Part shown: positions 32,803-41,784 of the stretch, in pieces
Layout: every line of letters begins with the position of its first letter
Position numbering within the stretch: the stretch's first letter is position 1
NCBI RefSeq assembly: GCF_014837045.1
Contig: NZ_JACSPR010000004.1
Location: 217,258 to 281,257 of the forward strand
DNA length: 64,000 nucleotides
DNA from: Corynebacterium gallinarum
GTDB taxonomy: Bacteria > Actinomycetota > Actinomycetes > Mycobacteriales > Mycobacteriaceae
Reading direction: 5' to 3'
The notes under the pieces: model-generated
Seen by the model: only the letters and a program-made list of their open reading frames with translations
Told to the model about the DNA's origin: nothing
Databases searched by the model: none
Translations under genes and position numbers: made by a program

Positions 32803-33791
32803 CGGGTCTCCTCGAGGTAGTCCGCCAGGTTCTCCAGGCCGTCGATGGTCAGTGGGCTGGGTGGTTCCGCGTAGCTCAGCAGCATGGGGTGGATGGCGTC
32901 GTCACGCACTGCGGTGAGGGCCTCCGCGCCGGGCAGCTCCCTGACGGCCGTGCGGATGGCGTCGACGTTGCTGTCGGTGTGCAGGGCGATGATGACATCG
33001 GGATCGCGTGCAATGAGTTCCTCCGCGGTGACCTCGAAGACACGCTCGGTTTCATCGGCGAAGACATTCTCCAGGCCCGCGGCCGTGACCAGCGGATGGG
33101 ACATGGAACCGGTGCCATAAGCGTAGGTGGTCGGGGATCCCGGGGTGGGGAACAGCACGGCGACGGTGCGGTCCTCACCACCTGGCACCGCCTCCACCAC
33201 CGCCTCGACGCGGTCCTCCAGCTCCGCGATGTACCCGGCTGCGGCATCACCCTTCCCGAAGACCGTGCCATAGAGCTCCACCTGATCCCAGACATCATCG
33301 AAGGTGACCTCGCCGTCGAGGGAACCGCAGTAGGCCGGTTCGTCCAGCAGGGGGATGCCGTTGGGTCTGAGTGTCTGGCGGTTGACGGTGTCGGAGGAAC
33401 CAATGACCAGGTCCGGGGTGGTGGCCACGACTGTTTCCCGCGCGATCTGCAGGTGGCCGGTGGCATCCACCTGGTCGGTGAGGGTGGGGATCTCCTCCAG
33501 CTGAGCGGCCACGTCCTCGCCGTAGTACTCGGTGGGGTACAACCCCGCTTTGGCGGTGACCCGGTCAAGCACACCCAGGGCAGCCAGGGTGGCGACTGCG
33601 GGGTTGTCCAGCAGCGTCACCCGCTGGGGTATCCCGGCGAAGGTGACGGTATCCCCGCAGTTGTCCACGCTGATGGTCTCGGCCGTGTTCGTGGTTTGCA
33701 CCTGAGCATCACCGGCAGTTGAGCAGGCGGTGACAGACAGCAGGGCGGTGATCGCCCCGAGGGCGGTGGCGAGGCGGATGCGGTTGGTCAT
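32799..33791 (-). CDS. ABC importer substrate-binding lipoprotein
   Basis: 330 residues. Signal peptide with lipobox VTACS, then a class III (helical-backbone) binding protein: GIPQRVTLLDNPAVATLAAL, ETVVATTPDLVIGSSDTV, VAVLFPTPGSPTTYAYGTGS and LIARDPDVIIALHTD are the conserved blocks of FepB/BtuF-type proteins. Ligand is a ferric siderophore, haem or another metal complex; the sequence does not say. GGAGAC precedes the ATG. It lies 20 bases after the permease gene. Confidence 0.88.
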   Translation of the reverse strand: MTNRIRLATALGAITALLSVTACSTAGDAQVQTTNTAETISVDNCGDTVTFAGIPQRVTLLDNPAVATLAALGVLDRVTAKAGLYPTEYYGEDVAAQLEEIPTLTDQVDATGHLQIARETVVATTPDLVIGSSDTVNRQTLRPNGIPLLDEPAYCGSLDGEVTFDDVWDQVELYGTVFGKGDAAAGYIAELEDRVEAVVEAVPGGEDRTVAVLFPTPGSPTTYAYGTGSMSHPLVTAAGLENVFADETERVFEVTAEELIARDPDVIIALHTDSNVDAIRTAVRELPGAEALTAVRDDAIHPMLLSYAEPPSPLTIDGLENLADYLEETR

Positions 33792-33811
33792 GGGGGTCGT
33801 CTCCAGGGAGG

Positions 33812-34912
33812 TTAGGCCGAGGTCCGCATGCGCCGGACCAGGATGAGCAGGAAGGGAGCTCCCACCAGGGCGGTGATGATGCCGATGGGCATCTCCTGGG
33901 GGGCGAGGACGGTGCGGGCGAGGATATCCGCCCAGATCAGGAGGATGGAACCGAGCAGCGCGGCCACGGGCAACACCGCACGGTGGGTACCCCCGACGAT
34001 CCGGCGCGCCAGGTGCGGGACCACCAGGCCGATGAAACCGATGGATCCGGCCATGGCCACGATGACCCCCACCAGCAGGCAGGACACCACGAGGAGAACC
34101 AGGCGGAAGCGCTCCGGGTTGATGCCCAGGGTCAGGGCTGTCTCATCGCCTGCGACCAGGGCGTCGAGGTGCCGGCCCCAGATCATCAGCACCACGGCCA
34201 CCGAACTGACCACCACGATGATGACCGCCAGCGGGCCGTTCCAGGTGGCCAGGCCCAGTGAGCCGAGCAGCCAGAACATCACCGAACGCGCGCCTTCCGC
34301 CGAGTCGGAGGCGAAGACCAGGAAACTGGTGGCCGCGGAGAGGGCGTACCCGACCGCGACACCGGCCATGAGCAACCTCGTGGAGGTCAACCGGCCGGCG
34401 CCGCGGGCGATGAAGAAGACGAGGAGGGACGCCACCAGCGCCCCCAGGAAGGCACTGCCCTGCAGGGCGTAGTCGCCGAATCCGGCACCCGCACCGAAGA
34501 GAACGGCGGCTGCAGCACCGACGCTGGCACCGGAGTTCACCCCAAGGACATAGGGGTCGGCCAGCATGTTGCGCACCAGCGCCTGCAGGATCACCCCGGC
34601 CAGGGCCAATCCGGCCCCAACTGCCGCGCCCAGCAGCACGCGGGGCACCCGGATCTCCCAGACAATCGCGTCCTGCGCCACCTGTGCCTGATCGGTCAAC
34701 CCCACCCCGAGCAGGTGGTGGCCGAGGATCCGGACCGAGTCAGCCACCGAGATGTCCACCGGCCCGGCGATGATGCCTGCGCCCATCGTGGCCACCAGCG
34801 CACAGGTCAGCGCCACGCACCAGACCAGAGCGTGACGACGCCTTGCGGTGTACCCGAGCGCGTCATCAAAACCCTTGGTTTCCGCAGGCCGCGACCGTAT
34901 CATTGGTAGCAT
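33812..34912 (-). CDS. ABC importer permease (FecCD family)
   Basis: 366 residues, about ten membrane segments. The first segment is preceded by YTARRRHALVW. The motifs RVPRVLLGAAVGAGLALAGV, NSGASVGAA and the ATPase-coupling loop GLVVPHLARRIVGGTHRA are those of FecCD/BtuC permeases. First gene of the operon. On the coding strand TAGCAT followed by six bases leads into its ATG, so it is probably leaderless. The -10 and the start codon form the two arms of an inverted repeat (34907-34924). Confidence 0.9.
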   Translation of the reverse strand: MLPMIRSRPAETKGFDDALGYTARRRHALVWCVALTCALVATMGAGIIAGPVDISVADSVRILGHHLLGVGLTDQAQVAQDAIVWEIRVPRVLLGAAVGAGLALAGVILQALVRNMLADPYVLGVNSGASVGAAAAVLFGAGAGFGDYALQGSAFLGALVASLLVFFIARGAGRLTSTRLLMAGVAVGYALSAATSFLVFASDSAEGARSVMFWLLGSLGLATWNGPLAVIIVVVSSVAVVLMIWGRHLDALVAGDETALTLGINPERFRLVLLVVSCLLVGVIVAMAGSIGFIGLVVPHLARRIVGGTHRAVLPVAALLGSILLIWADILARTVLAPQEMPIGIITALVGAPFLLILVRRMRTSA

Positions 34913-34924
34913 GTTTCGATGCTA
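34907..34924. promoter_or_regulatory. Inverted repeat over the ABC-operon start (candidate ArsR operator)
   Basis: TAGCAT (34907-34912) and ATGCTA (34919-34924) are perfect arms around six bases. On the minus strand the first arm met is the -10 of the permease gene and the second contains its ATG, so a bound repressor would block polymerase. The divergent ArsR-type gene is the natural candidate regulator. Confidence 0.5.
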
Positions 34925-34978
34925 ACACTCAATCACCCGTTTGACTATGAAACGGCCTGAGAAGTGAAGGACACTGTT

Positions 34979-35296
34979 GTGAACCCCACACATGAGCACC
35001 CGGTCCACCTCGCGGATGAGTGGGCCCCGACCTTCAAGGTCCTGGGCGACCCGACGCGCCTGCGCCTGCTGCTGGCCATGCACTACCGCGGCCCCGGCGT
35101 GGCGACGGTCTCCGAACTCGCCGAGGCTGCGGGCGTGCGTGTACCCACCGCCTCAGCCGCATTGATCCACCTCACCGATGCCGGCACGGTCACCCGCACC
35201 AAGGTTGGCCGGGAGGTCCGCTACAGCCTGACCGATCCCCGCACCCATGACCTGCTGCACCACCTGGGCGGCACGCACGTGCACGACCACAGGTAA
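34979..35296 (+). CDS. ArsR/SmtB family metalloregulator
   Basis: About 105 residues. A winged-helix core: FKVLGDPTRLRLLLAMHYR, VSELAEAAGVRVPTASAALI recognition helix-turn-helix, and TKVGREVRYSLTD wing. The C-terminal DPRTHDLLHHLGGTHVHDHR is rich in His with an Asp, in the place of the alpha-5 metal site of SmtB/NmtR/KmtR regulators; there is no Cys-containing alpha-3 site. It therefore likely senses Zn, Ni or Co. I chose GTG 34979, with GAAGG eight bases upstream; GTG 34964 is the alternative. It is divergent from the ABC importer. Confidence 0.82.
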   Translation: MNPTHEHPVHLADEWAPTFKVLGDPTRLRLLLAMHYRGPGVATVSELAEAAGVRVPTASAALIHLTDAGTVTRTKVGREVRYSLTDPRTHDLLHHLGGTHVHDHR

Positions 35297-35299
35297 GGG

Positions 35300-35791
35300 T
35301 CATTCCGCCCGCGGCACCCTGATCACATCACCGGGGCGGATGAGGTTCGGGTTGGTGATGGCCGGGTTCGCCGCCACCAGCCGGTGGTAGAGACTGCCGT
35401 TGCCGTAGTGCTGCTGGGCGATCGCCCAGAGGGTCTCCCCGCCTGTCACGGTGTGCTCCAGGTACCCGGTATAACCAGGCACAATGGCATCACCGAGGAT
35501 CACCGGAACCACGGTGAGATCGAGTCGGGAGCCATCCCGGGCCGAGGTGTGGAACACCTCCACATAGGCCACCACATGCTTGAAGGCCGCCCCGGATGCA
35601 TCCACGGTGATCTGGAATTGCCCATGCCCGCCCACGCCGTCACCGGCCATGAAATGCCCGCGCACCTCATCATGGCCCTCGGTGACCACGTAGTTGTAGG
35701 AGGCCTCGAAGGCCCCACCGGCCACGCCCGCGATCTGGATGACATCCGAGACGATGTCATGGGGCTGGGGTTGTTGGATTCTGATGCTCAC
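35300..35791 (-). CDS. Gmad2 and LysM domain protein
   Basis: About 163 residues. The N-terminal ~100 residues (SIRIQQPQPHDIVSDVIQIA, YNYVVTEGHDEVRGHFMAG) match the immunoglobulin-like Gmad2 domain; the C-terminal ~50 (HTVTGGETLWAIAQQHYGNG and NPAITNPNLIRPGDVIRVP) are a LysM module that binds peptidoglycan. No signal peptide is visible, so how it reaches the wall is unclear. The GTG at 35791 is preferred because AGGAG lies eight bases upstream; an ATG at 35824 is an alternative. Converges on the ArsR gene with three bases between. Confidence 0.8.
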   Translation of the reverse strand: MSIRIQQPQPHDIVSDVIQIAGVAGGAFEASYNYVVTEGHDEVRGHFMAGDGVGGHGQFQITVDASGAAFKHVVAYVEVFHTSARDGSRLDLTVVPVILGDAIVPGYTGYLEHTVTGGETLWAIAQQHYGNGSLYHRLVAANPAITNPNLIRPGDVIRVPRAE

Positions 35792-35874
35792 GGCACGCTT
35801 CTCCTCATCTGGTGACTTCTCCATGGGAGGAGCACCACCGCACCTGCCGGAGCCCGTCCCTGTTAACAGGTATG

Positions 35875-36978
35875 CTACTCCTGTGTGGCGCTGGTCACCA
35901 GAGCCTGCTGCGCCCGGGTCCGTGCGGGCCAGCTGCCGACCCACCTCATCACGGGTTCCTCGATGAGCGTGTAACTCACCGTCGCGACAGGCAGGGTGAT
36001 CGCCGTGGTGGCCAGGAGGACAAGCAGGAAATCACCACTGAACAGATCCAGTCCCAACAGGGGGAACACGATGGTGAGCACCGGCAGATGCCAGAGGAAG
36101 ATCGAGTAGGACCATTTACCCAGCGCCCGCATCCATCCGGTGTTGAGCAGCCGGGAGGGCGAGCCCAGGGCATAGGGCACTACGATGAAGGTGGCGAAGG
36201 CTGTGCCCGCCAGGACGCGCAGCACGAATTCACCCGGTGTGGGGTGCGTGAGGCCCAGCGGTCCGAACCATTCCTGGCCGGCGATCCAGGCCGTCGTCAA
36301 GCTCAGGGCCCACCAGACCACGGTGGGCACGCGCGGAAACCGCACGCCCTCGAACTCGGCGGCGAGCATGCCCACCGCAAACCAGCACACATAGGCCGGC
36401 GGCCAGATCTGCAGGTTGGGCAGATCCTGGTCGAGGGAGGTCTCCACCACCGGCAGATAGGCCCACCCCAGGCTCAGCGCGGAGGCCCCCACGATCCAAC
36501 CCACCCGCGCGCGACGGCCAAAACGATCAAGCACCACCACCACCAGGGGCAGGACCAGGTAGAACGCGACCTCCACGCACAGTGACCACAGGTGGGTCAG
36601 GCCGGTCATCAGGCCACCGACCACATAGATCTGCGTCAGGGTCAGGTTGGCCAGCCACGGGCCGGTGGGGATGAACAACAGCACCGACACCACCGTCACC
36701 CAGTAGGCCGGCAGGATCCTTGCTGCGCGTTTGAGGTAGTACCTGCCCGCCGGCTGGTGTCCGCGCCTGCGCCACAGCAGGAACGCGGAGAGGGCGAAGA
36801 AGACGGCCACGAAGAAATCGAAACGCGCCAGGATGCTCCCGACCGTCCCGGCGGGGTCCACACCCGTCTGGAAGGCGACATGGGTGGTCAACACCCCGAG
36901 GGCCGCGATCGCGCGCAACCCCTCGAGTGAACTGATGAAGCCCGTCGCCGACGGGGCTGCGTAGGATTGATGAGACAT
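35875..36978 (-). CDS. Acyltransferase 3 family membrane protein
   Basis: About 367 residues with ten membrane segments. The catalytic-site sequence SLEGLRAIAALGVLTTHVAF carries the conserved Arg and His of the OafA/acyltransferase-3 family, and RFDFFVAVFFALSAFLLWRR the F(F)xLSGFL-like motif. These enzymes move acyl groups across the membrane onto sugars or lipids. In M. tuberculosis the same neighbourhood holds Rv0228. I chose ATG 36978; an upstream GTG/ATG up to 37029 is possible. Its last codons lie upstream of the LysM gene on the same strand. Confidence 0.85.
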   Translation of the reverse strand: MSHQSYAAPSATGFISSLEGLRAIAALGVLTTHVAFQTGVDPAGTVGSILARFDFFVAVFFALSAFLLWRRRGHQPAGRYYLKRAARILPAYWVTVVSVLLFIPTGPWLANLTLTQIYVVGGLMTGLTHLWSLCVEVAFYLVLPLVVVVLDRFGRRARVGWIVGASALSLGWAYLPVVETSLDQDLPNLQIWPPAYVCWFAVGMLAAEFEGVRFPRVPTVVWWALSLTTAWIAGQEWFGPLGLTHPTPGEFVLRVLAGTAFATFIVVPYALGSPSRLLNTGWMRALGKWSYSIFLWHLPVLTIVFPLLGLDLFSGDFLLVLLATTAITLPVATVSYTLIEEPVMRWVGSWPARTRAQQALVTSATQE

Positions 36979-37040
36979 GTTTGTAAGTTCTGAGCCTAGC
37001 GGATGGGGTTGAAACGGATGGGGTTGCAAGGGGTCTGCGG

Positions 37041-37829
37041 ATGAGGAAATCAGCCGCCATCCTGATGGTCATTGGCGTGGCGCTGCTCGTGTTCGCCTTC
37101 ACCGTCCCACCGTATATGCAGGGACAGGCACGCACCCTGCCCACGGACCTGGATGTGGTGATCGTCAGTGACAGTCCCCAGGGATACACCCGGACCGAGC
37201 ACCTGACCACCGCCCCCACCGAGGAGGTGGATGAGATCGCCGTGCGGGTGGAGCAGACCGTCGAGGATCCGGAGGGTGAGGTGGTCGCTGAGGTCCTGGA
37301 CCAGGTCACCCTCATCGGCCACTCCCGTTTCCCCGTGCTCGACCCCACCGCCTCCCTGACGGGGTCACAGGCGGATCATTCCGGTGAGATCCGCGAGGGC
37401 CTGCACTATTTCTTCCCCGCCAACACCCTGCGCAACTCCTACCAGTTCTACGACATCACCCTCGGCGACGCCGAACCGGTGGACTATGTCGGGCGTGAGG
37501 GCGATATCTACACCTTCCACCAGAATCGTCGTTTCCGGCCGGTGGATGACCAGATGAACTACTCGGTGGAACGCACCATTGAGGTGGAGCGGGAATCCGG
37601 GATCATCATCGGCAAGCAGGAGTCGATGATCTTCCACGAACCGGGCGGCGACCGCGAGATGGACTTCACCTACACCCAGGACACACGCGACACCCTGATG
37701 GCGCACGCGGATGAGGTGAAAACCACCCTCCTGGTGGCCGACGTGCTCGCCTTCAGCGCCAAGGTTGTGGGCCTCGTGCTCATCGGCATCGGCCTGTTCC
37801 GGACCGGGATCTTCCGAATCCGCAGGTAA
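37041..37829 (+). CDS. DUF3068 (PorA-family) envelope protein
   Basis: 262 residues. A membrane helix at each end (SAAILMVIGVALLVFAFTVP and LLVADVLAFSAKVVGLVLIG) encloses an extracytoplasmic beta-rich domain with DDQMNYSVERTIEVERESG, the DUF3068 core. From memory, members of this family in C. glutamicum and mycobacteria (MSMEG_0317, called LmcA) are required for lipomannan elongation and lipoarabinomannan synthesis; I cannot confirm that this is the orthologue beyond synteny with Rv0227c. The start is preceded by AAGGGGTCTGCGG. The following membrane protein begins two bases after the stop. Confidence 0.85.
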   Translation: MRKSAAILMVIGVALLVFAFTVPPYMQGQARTLPTDLDVVIVSDSPQGYTRTEHLTTAPTEEVDEIAVRVEQTVEDPEGEVVAEVLDQVTLIGHSRFPVLDPTASLTGSQADHSGEIREGLHYFFPANTLRNSYQFYDITLGDAEPVDYVGREGDIYTFHQNRRFRPVDDQMNYSVERTIEVERESGIIIGKQESMIFHEPGGDREMDFTYTQDTRDTLMAHADEVKTTLLVADVLAFSAKVVGLVLIGIGLFRTGIFRIRR

Positions 37830-37831
37830 TC

Positions 37832-39268
37832 ATGCCCCGAACCAGTCAGCACACCAGGCAGATTCTCCTATGGGCGTGGGTGAGCCTGCTGCTGGGGTCC
37901 CTGTTGTGGCCGCTGGCCGCACCGGGTGAGTTGCTGCTGCGCGACATGGCGGTGGTGGATGATCCCGCGCTCTCCCTCAGCGCGCTGGGTTTCGGTGATC
38001 TGCCGTCGCGCAATGCGCCACAGGATGGGGTGCTGGCGCTGCTGGGCCTTCCGGGTCTGATCCCCGTCAGCTGGGTGGTCCGGGTCCTGTTGGTGGCCGC
38101 CGGTCTGGCCGGTGCGTGGGGGGCGATGCAGCTGGGCCGCGCACAATTCGCCGCCACCACCGTGGCCCTCTACAACCCGTTCGTGGTGGAGCGTCTGCTG
38201 CAGGGCCACTGGTCGCTGGTGCTGGCGGCCTGGTTGTTGCCGCTGGTCGTGGCGTTGCGGGCGCATCCACGCGCGCAGATCGTGGCCATGTGGGCGGCGT
38301 CGCTGACCCCCACTGGTGCGGTGATCGCCGGTGTAGTGGCGGTGGTTACATCGCGTCGACGCGTCCTGACCAGTGTGTTTGTGCTGCTGGCGTGGTTACC
38401 GTGGCTGGTGCCGGCTCTGCTGAGCACACCCACCTCGGGTGGCGCGCAGGCGTTTTCGGTGCGTGCGGAGGCCGGCGTGGGCACCATCGGCACGGTGCTG
38501 GGTCTGGGTGGGATCTGGAACGCCGGGGCGGTACCCGCGTCGCGCGAGGCGGGTTTCGCAGTGGCCGGGGTGGTGTTGTTCGTGGTGCTGCTGGCGGGTG
38601 TGCGCAACTGTCCCCCGGCACTCCTCATCCTGGGCGTGGTCGGGCTCGTCGCTGCCCTCGGCACCTGGGCGCTGCCCGGTTTCACCTCCTGGCTGGTCAC
38701 CCACGTGCCCGGCGCGGGTCTGTTCCGCGACTCCCAGAAGCTGCTCATGCTGGCCATTCCGGCCTATGTGTCCATGGCCGCCGGGCTCAACAGGCCCCTG
38801 CAGTGGGCTGCGGTGGTGCTCGCGCTGCTGCAGGTCCCGGATGCGCCACGGGAGGTGCAGGCGCTGCGACCGTCGTCAAGCAACACCGCCGAACTGGCCG
38901 AGCTCGCCGCCGGACGCGACGTCCTCATCGTCGGCGCGCCCACCCTCGTGCTTCGCGACGACGACCTGCCCGTGGTCGACCCCCGCGCCAAGGCCGTGTC
39001 GCTGGTGGAGTCCGGCGAGCTGCGTGTCGACGGGATCATCACCGACCCACCCAGCCCCCGCTGGACCGAGGCTGTCGACGCCTGGTCCCACCGTGATCTC
39101 GACCGTCTGCGTGAGCTGGGGGTCGGCGTGGTCATCGAGGGGGAAAACGTGGTGGAGACCGGCGCCGGGCCCCAACGGGGTTGGCGTTTCCACCTCGGCC
39201 TGGGGCTGACGGTGTTCTGGTTACTACTGCCGTGGGGGCTGGTTCTTATCCGCAGGCGCCAGCGCTGA
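37832..39268 (+). CDS. GT-C-like polytopic membrane protein (Rv0226c-like)
   Basis: 478 residues, roughly ten to eleven membrane segments and a C-terminal extracytoplasmic domain (about 370-450) before a last helix. The first loop holds ELLLRDMAVVDDPALS, with acidic residues where GT-C glycosyltransferases keep their catalytic site, and LYNPFVVERLLQGHWSLVLA resembles the second conserved block of that fold. That makes a polyprenyl-phosphate-sugar transferase possible but not shown. It is coupled to the DUF3068 gene, and its 3' end overlaps the convergent glycosyltransferase gene by 45 bases. Confidence 0.72.
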   Translation: MPRTSQHTRQILLWAWVSLLLGSLLWPLAAPGELLLRDMAVVDDPALSLSALGFGDLPSRNAPQDGVLALLGLPGLIPVSWVVRVLLVAAGLAGAWGAMQLGRAQFAATTVALYNPFVVERLLQGHWSLVLAAWLLPLVVALRAHPRAQIVAMWAASLTPTGAVIAGVVAVVTSRRRVLTSVFVLLAWLPWLVPALLSTPTSGGAQAFSVRAEAGVGTIGTVLGLGGIWNAGAVPASREAGFAVAGVVLFVVLLAGVRNCPPALLILGVVGLVAALGTWALPGFTSWLVTHVPGAGLFRDSQKLLMLAIPAYVSMAAGLNRPLQWAAVVLALLQVPDAPREVQALRPSSSNTAELAELAAGRDVLIVGAPTLVLRDDDLPVVDPRAKAVSLVESGELRVDGIITDPPSPRWTEAVDAWSHRDLDRLRELGVGVVIEGENVVETGAGPQRGWRFHLGLGLTVFWLLLPWGLVLIRRRQR

Positions 39269-40348
39269 CAGCAGTTCCTCAAACTGCTCACCCGCGGTGT
39301 CCCAGGAGAAGGAGCCGGCCCGCTCGGCGGCGCGCCGGCCGAGGTCGGTGCGGAAGGGGGCGTCGATAAGCAGGCGCCGTACCGCGGCGATCAGCTCGGC
39401 CTTGGAGTCGACCAGCACCCCGGTCCGGCCGTCGATGATGGAATCGCGCAGGCCACCGGAACTGCGGTACCCGATGGTGGGCACGCCGTGCTGGGCGGCC
39501 TCCACCACCGCCAGACCCCACCCCTCCTTCCGGGAGGGCATGAGGTGGATCACCGCGCGGCGCAACAGGGCATGCTTATGGTCCTCGGCGACCTGGCCGT
39601 GGAAGGTGATGCGGTCCTCCACACCCAGCTCATGGGCATACTCCCGCAACTGGTCCTCCCACCAGCCACTGCCCACCACATCCAGGTGGATACCCTCGAC
39701 CGCGGCCACCACATCCATCGCATGCTCAATCTGCTTATGGGGCACCAGGCGCGACAGGGTGACCAGATGGATGCCACCCTCATCCAGGCGCGGAATATGT
39801 TCGGGGACCGGATCCAACCCATTGCGGATCAGATGGATACGCCCGGCATCCACCCCCAGTTCCACCAGCTCATCGCGGCTGGGCACCGACACCGTGACAT
39901 ACGGTGCCGACCGGTACGCCCGCGGTGCCACCCGGCTTTCCAGGAACCACCCCACCGGCGCCAGGAGCTTGCCGACGACCGGCCACTGCTCCCGATGACA
40001 ATGGTGCGTGAGCAGGACCGTCGGCTTCCCGGAGAAGAACCGCCCGAAGAACGGGATGCCGTTCTGGGTATCCACCACCACATCCACCCCACGGAAGGTC
40101 CCCAGGCCCACCCGGCCCAGCATCATGGCCACCCACGCCTTCGGATAGACCGTGAACTTCCCCCCGCTGAGGGAATAACGCACCCCATTGCGCACGGTAC
40201 GACGCGGCGCATCGGTATGCCCCGCCGTGCGGTAGACCACCTCATGGCCCTGCCTGGCCAGGTACTCCCCCACCCGTTCCAGGTAGCGTTCACTACCGCC
40301 ACCCTGGGGATGGGTGGATTCACGCCAGCACAGCAGAAGGATCTTCAT
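39224..40348 (-). CDS. GT4 family glycosyltransferase
   Basis: 374 residues, GT-B fold. The N-terminal PQGGGSERYLERVGEYLARQGH is the acceptor-side motif; the C-terminal half has VTLSRLVPHKQIEHAMDVVA, the H in LTHHCHRE, and the donor-binding EGWGLAVVEAAQHGVPTIGY with the E-x7-E signature. Acts in the cytosol with a nucleotide sugar. The neighbourhood (Rv0225-like position) suggests a mannosyl- or related transferase in lipoglycan synthesis (inference). The ATG at 40348 faces the CATATG array in its upstream region. Confidence 0.88.
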   Translation of the reverse strand: MKILLLCWRESTHPQGGGSERYLERVGEYLARQGHEVVYRTAGHTDAPRRTVRNGVRYSLSGGKFTVYPKAWVAMMLGRVGLGTFRGVDVVVDTQNGIPFFGRFFSGKPTVLLTHHCHREQWPVVGKLLAPVGWFLESRVAPRAYRSAPYVTVSVPSRDELVELGVDAGRIHLIRNGLDPVPEHIPRLDEGGIHLVTLSRLVPHKQIEHAMDVVAAVEGIHLDVVGSGWWEDQLREYAHELGVEDRITFHGQVAEDHKHALLRRAVIHLMPSRKEGWGLAVVEAAQHGVPTIGYRSSGGLRDSIIDGRTGVLVDSKAELIAAVRRLLIDAPFRTDLGRRAAERAGSFSWDTAGEQFEELLSALAPADKNQPPRQ

Positions 40349-40420
40349 AGGGTTATCCAGCTTAGTTCCGTGGTGGGGGTGCGGGAAATCTGCGTGGAAA
40401 CACTACAGTTGTCCCGCATC

Positions 40421-40498
40421 TCATATGAACAATCCAACTCTTCATATGGACTTTTTTCTTTCATATGAGGCCGGGATTTGCATATGAGGTTCATATGA
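40421..40498. promoter_or_regulatory. Phased array of five CATATG palindromes
   Basis: TCATATGA or a one-base variant begins at 40421, 40442, 40461, 40480 and 40491; three copies are the full eight-base palindrome. Spacings are 21, 19, 19 and 11 bp, near whole helical turns, so most face the same side of the helix. The array lies between the divergent GT4 and DUF421 genes. I do not know the binding protein. Confidence 0.65.
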
Positions 40499-40582
40499 GG
40501 CGGGCGATACCCACGACATCGGGGCAACGGTAGCCTGGGGCCACAATCCAACTATCCAGTGACCATGTCGGGAGGTCCTCAC

Positions 40583-41101
40583 ATGTGGTTCGATTCCTGG
40601 GATGATGTGGTGCGCATTGTCCTGGTCGGGGCGGCGTCCTACACCGCCCTGGTCATATTGCTCCGGCTCGCCGGCAAACGCACCCTGAGCCAGCTCAATG
40701 CCTTTGATTTCGTGGTCACGGTTGCGCTGGGTTCGATCCTGGCATCGGTGCTGCTCGATTCCACCCTCTCCTTCACCGAGGGTGTCACGGCGCTGGCACT
40801 GTTGGGGGGTCTGCAGTTCAGCATGGCCTCCATCTCATCCCGGTGGCCACGCACCCGAAATATCATCACCGCCGATCCGGTGTTGTTGCTGGCCAACGGT
40901 CAGATCAGGCATGAGGCGATGCGACGCAACCGGTTGACCGAATCCGAGATCAGGCAGGCTGTCCGCTCCTCGGGTGGCGGGGATTTATCCCAGATCAGGG
41001 CGGTGGTGTTGGAGTCCAACGGCAAGATCAGTGTGATCACCAACGGCCAGTTCGGAAACGGCTCCGCACTGCAGGACGTGCTGGGCAACGAAGATCTTTA
41101 A
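40583..41101 (+). CDS. DUF421 / YetF-type membrane protein
   Basis: About 172 residues. Three N-terminal membrane segments with GKRTLSQLNAFDFVVTVALG, the DUF421 hallmark, followed by a small cytosolic alpha/beta domain containing NRLTESEIRQAVRSSGGGDL and AVVLESNGKISVI. Family function is unknown; related proteins occur in spore-forming bacteria. GGGAGGTCC lies about six bases before the ATG at 40583, which decides against the GTG at 40559. Its promoter region is the CATATG array. Confidence 0.85.
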   Translation: MWFDSWDDVVRIVLVGAASYTALVILLRLAGKRTLSQLNAFDFVVTVALGSILASVLLDSTLSFTEGVTALALLGGLQFSMASISSRWPRTRNIITADPVLLLANGQIRHEAMRRNRLTESEIRQAVRSSGGGDLSQIRAVVLESNGKISVITNGQFGNGSALQDVLGNEDL

Positions 41102-41157
41102 CTGGCGGTGCGACCTGGTGCTGACCCGGGTGGGGGCACCGCGCCATAATAGGGACC

Positions 41158-41784
41158 ATGACATCATCAGGTGCCCAGAATTTCTCGCGACCGGATAATC
41201 CCGCCACCACCATCACCCTGTTCTCACCGACCGGGCTGAGCCCCACCCAGGTGCGCGCCACCCTGGTGGACCTGGCCAGGGAGGACCAGATTACGTTCCT
41301 CGACGACATCGACGCCGGTTTCGTCGCCACGGCTGCCAACGTCACGGTCACCGTGGAGGATTACCTGATCAATGATGCCCTGGGGTGGCTCGATGATGTG
41401 GCCCTGGCAGAGGGCCTGGGCATGCTCCACGGGGATCAGCCCCTGCGGTTCGGTGATGAGGATGTGGACTTCACCATCAAGATGCGCGGGGATGATGATG
41501 CCCGCATCGGTGTCTCCCGCCTCGGCCTGGAACCCCTGATGAAGGCGATGCGTGATGATGAGGATTTCATCGTCATCACCCGCTTCGACGTGGAGGACCC
41601 GGCAGATGAATCCCACTTCATCCAGGCCCGCAGCTTCACGGAGCTCGATGGCTGGACCATGGAATACGCCGAGGGCGGCACCGAGCACAAGACAATCGTC
41701 GCCGATGTCGACCAGGCCATCAACACCATCCTGCGCTGGATGAACCATGAGGACATCAGCGATCTTGACTGGACCCGCAGTTGA
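41158..41784 (+). CDS. Conserved protein of unknown function
   Basis: 208 residues, acidic, no membrane segment or signal peptide. No catalytic motif recognised; there are alternating strands and helices such as HFIQARSFTELDGWTMEYAE. CATAAT at 41145-41150 precedes the ATG by seven bases (leaderless). Its stop overlaps the TTG start of the methyltransferase, so the two are coupled; the position beside the lipoglycan genes is all the context there is. Confidence 0.7.
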   Translation: MTSSGAQNFSRPDNPATTITLFSPTGLSPTQVRATLVDLAREDQITFLDDIDAGFVATAANVTVTVEDYLINDALGWLDDVALAEGLGMLHGDQPLRFGDEDVDFTIKMRGDDDARIGVSRLGLEPLMKAMRDDEDFIVITRFDVEDPADESHFIQARSFTELDGWTMEYAEGGTEHKTIVADVDQAINTILRWMNHEDISDLDWTRS

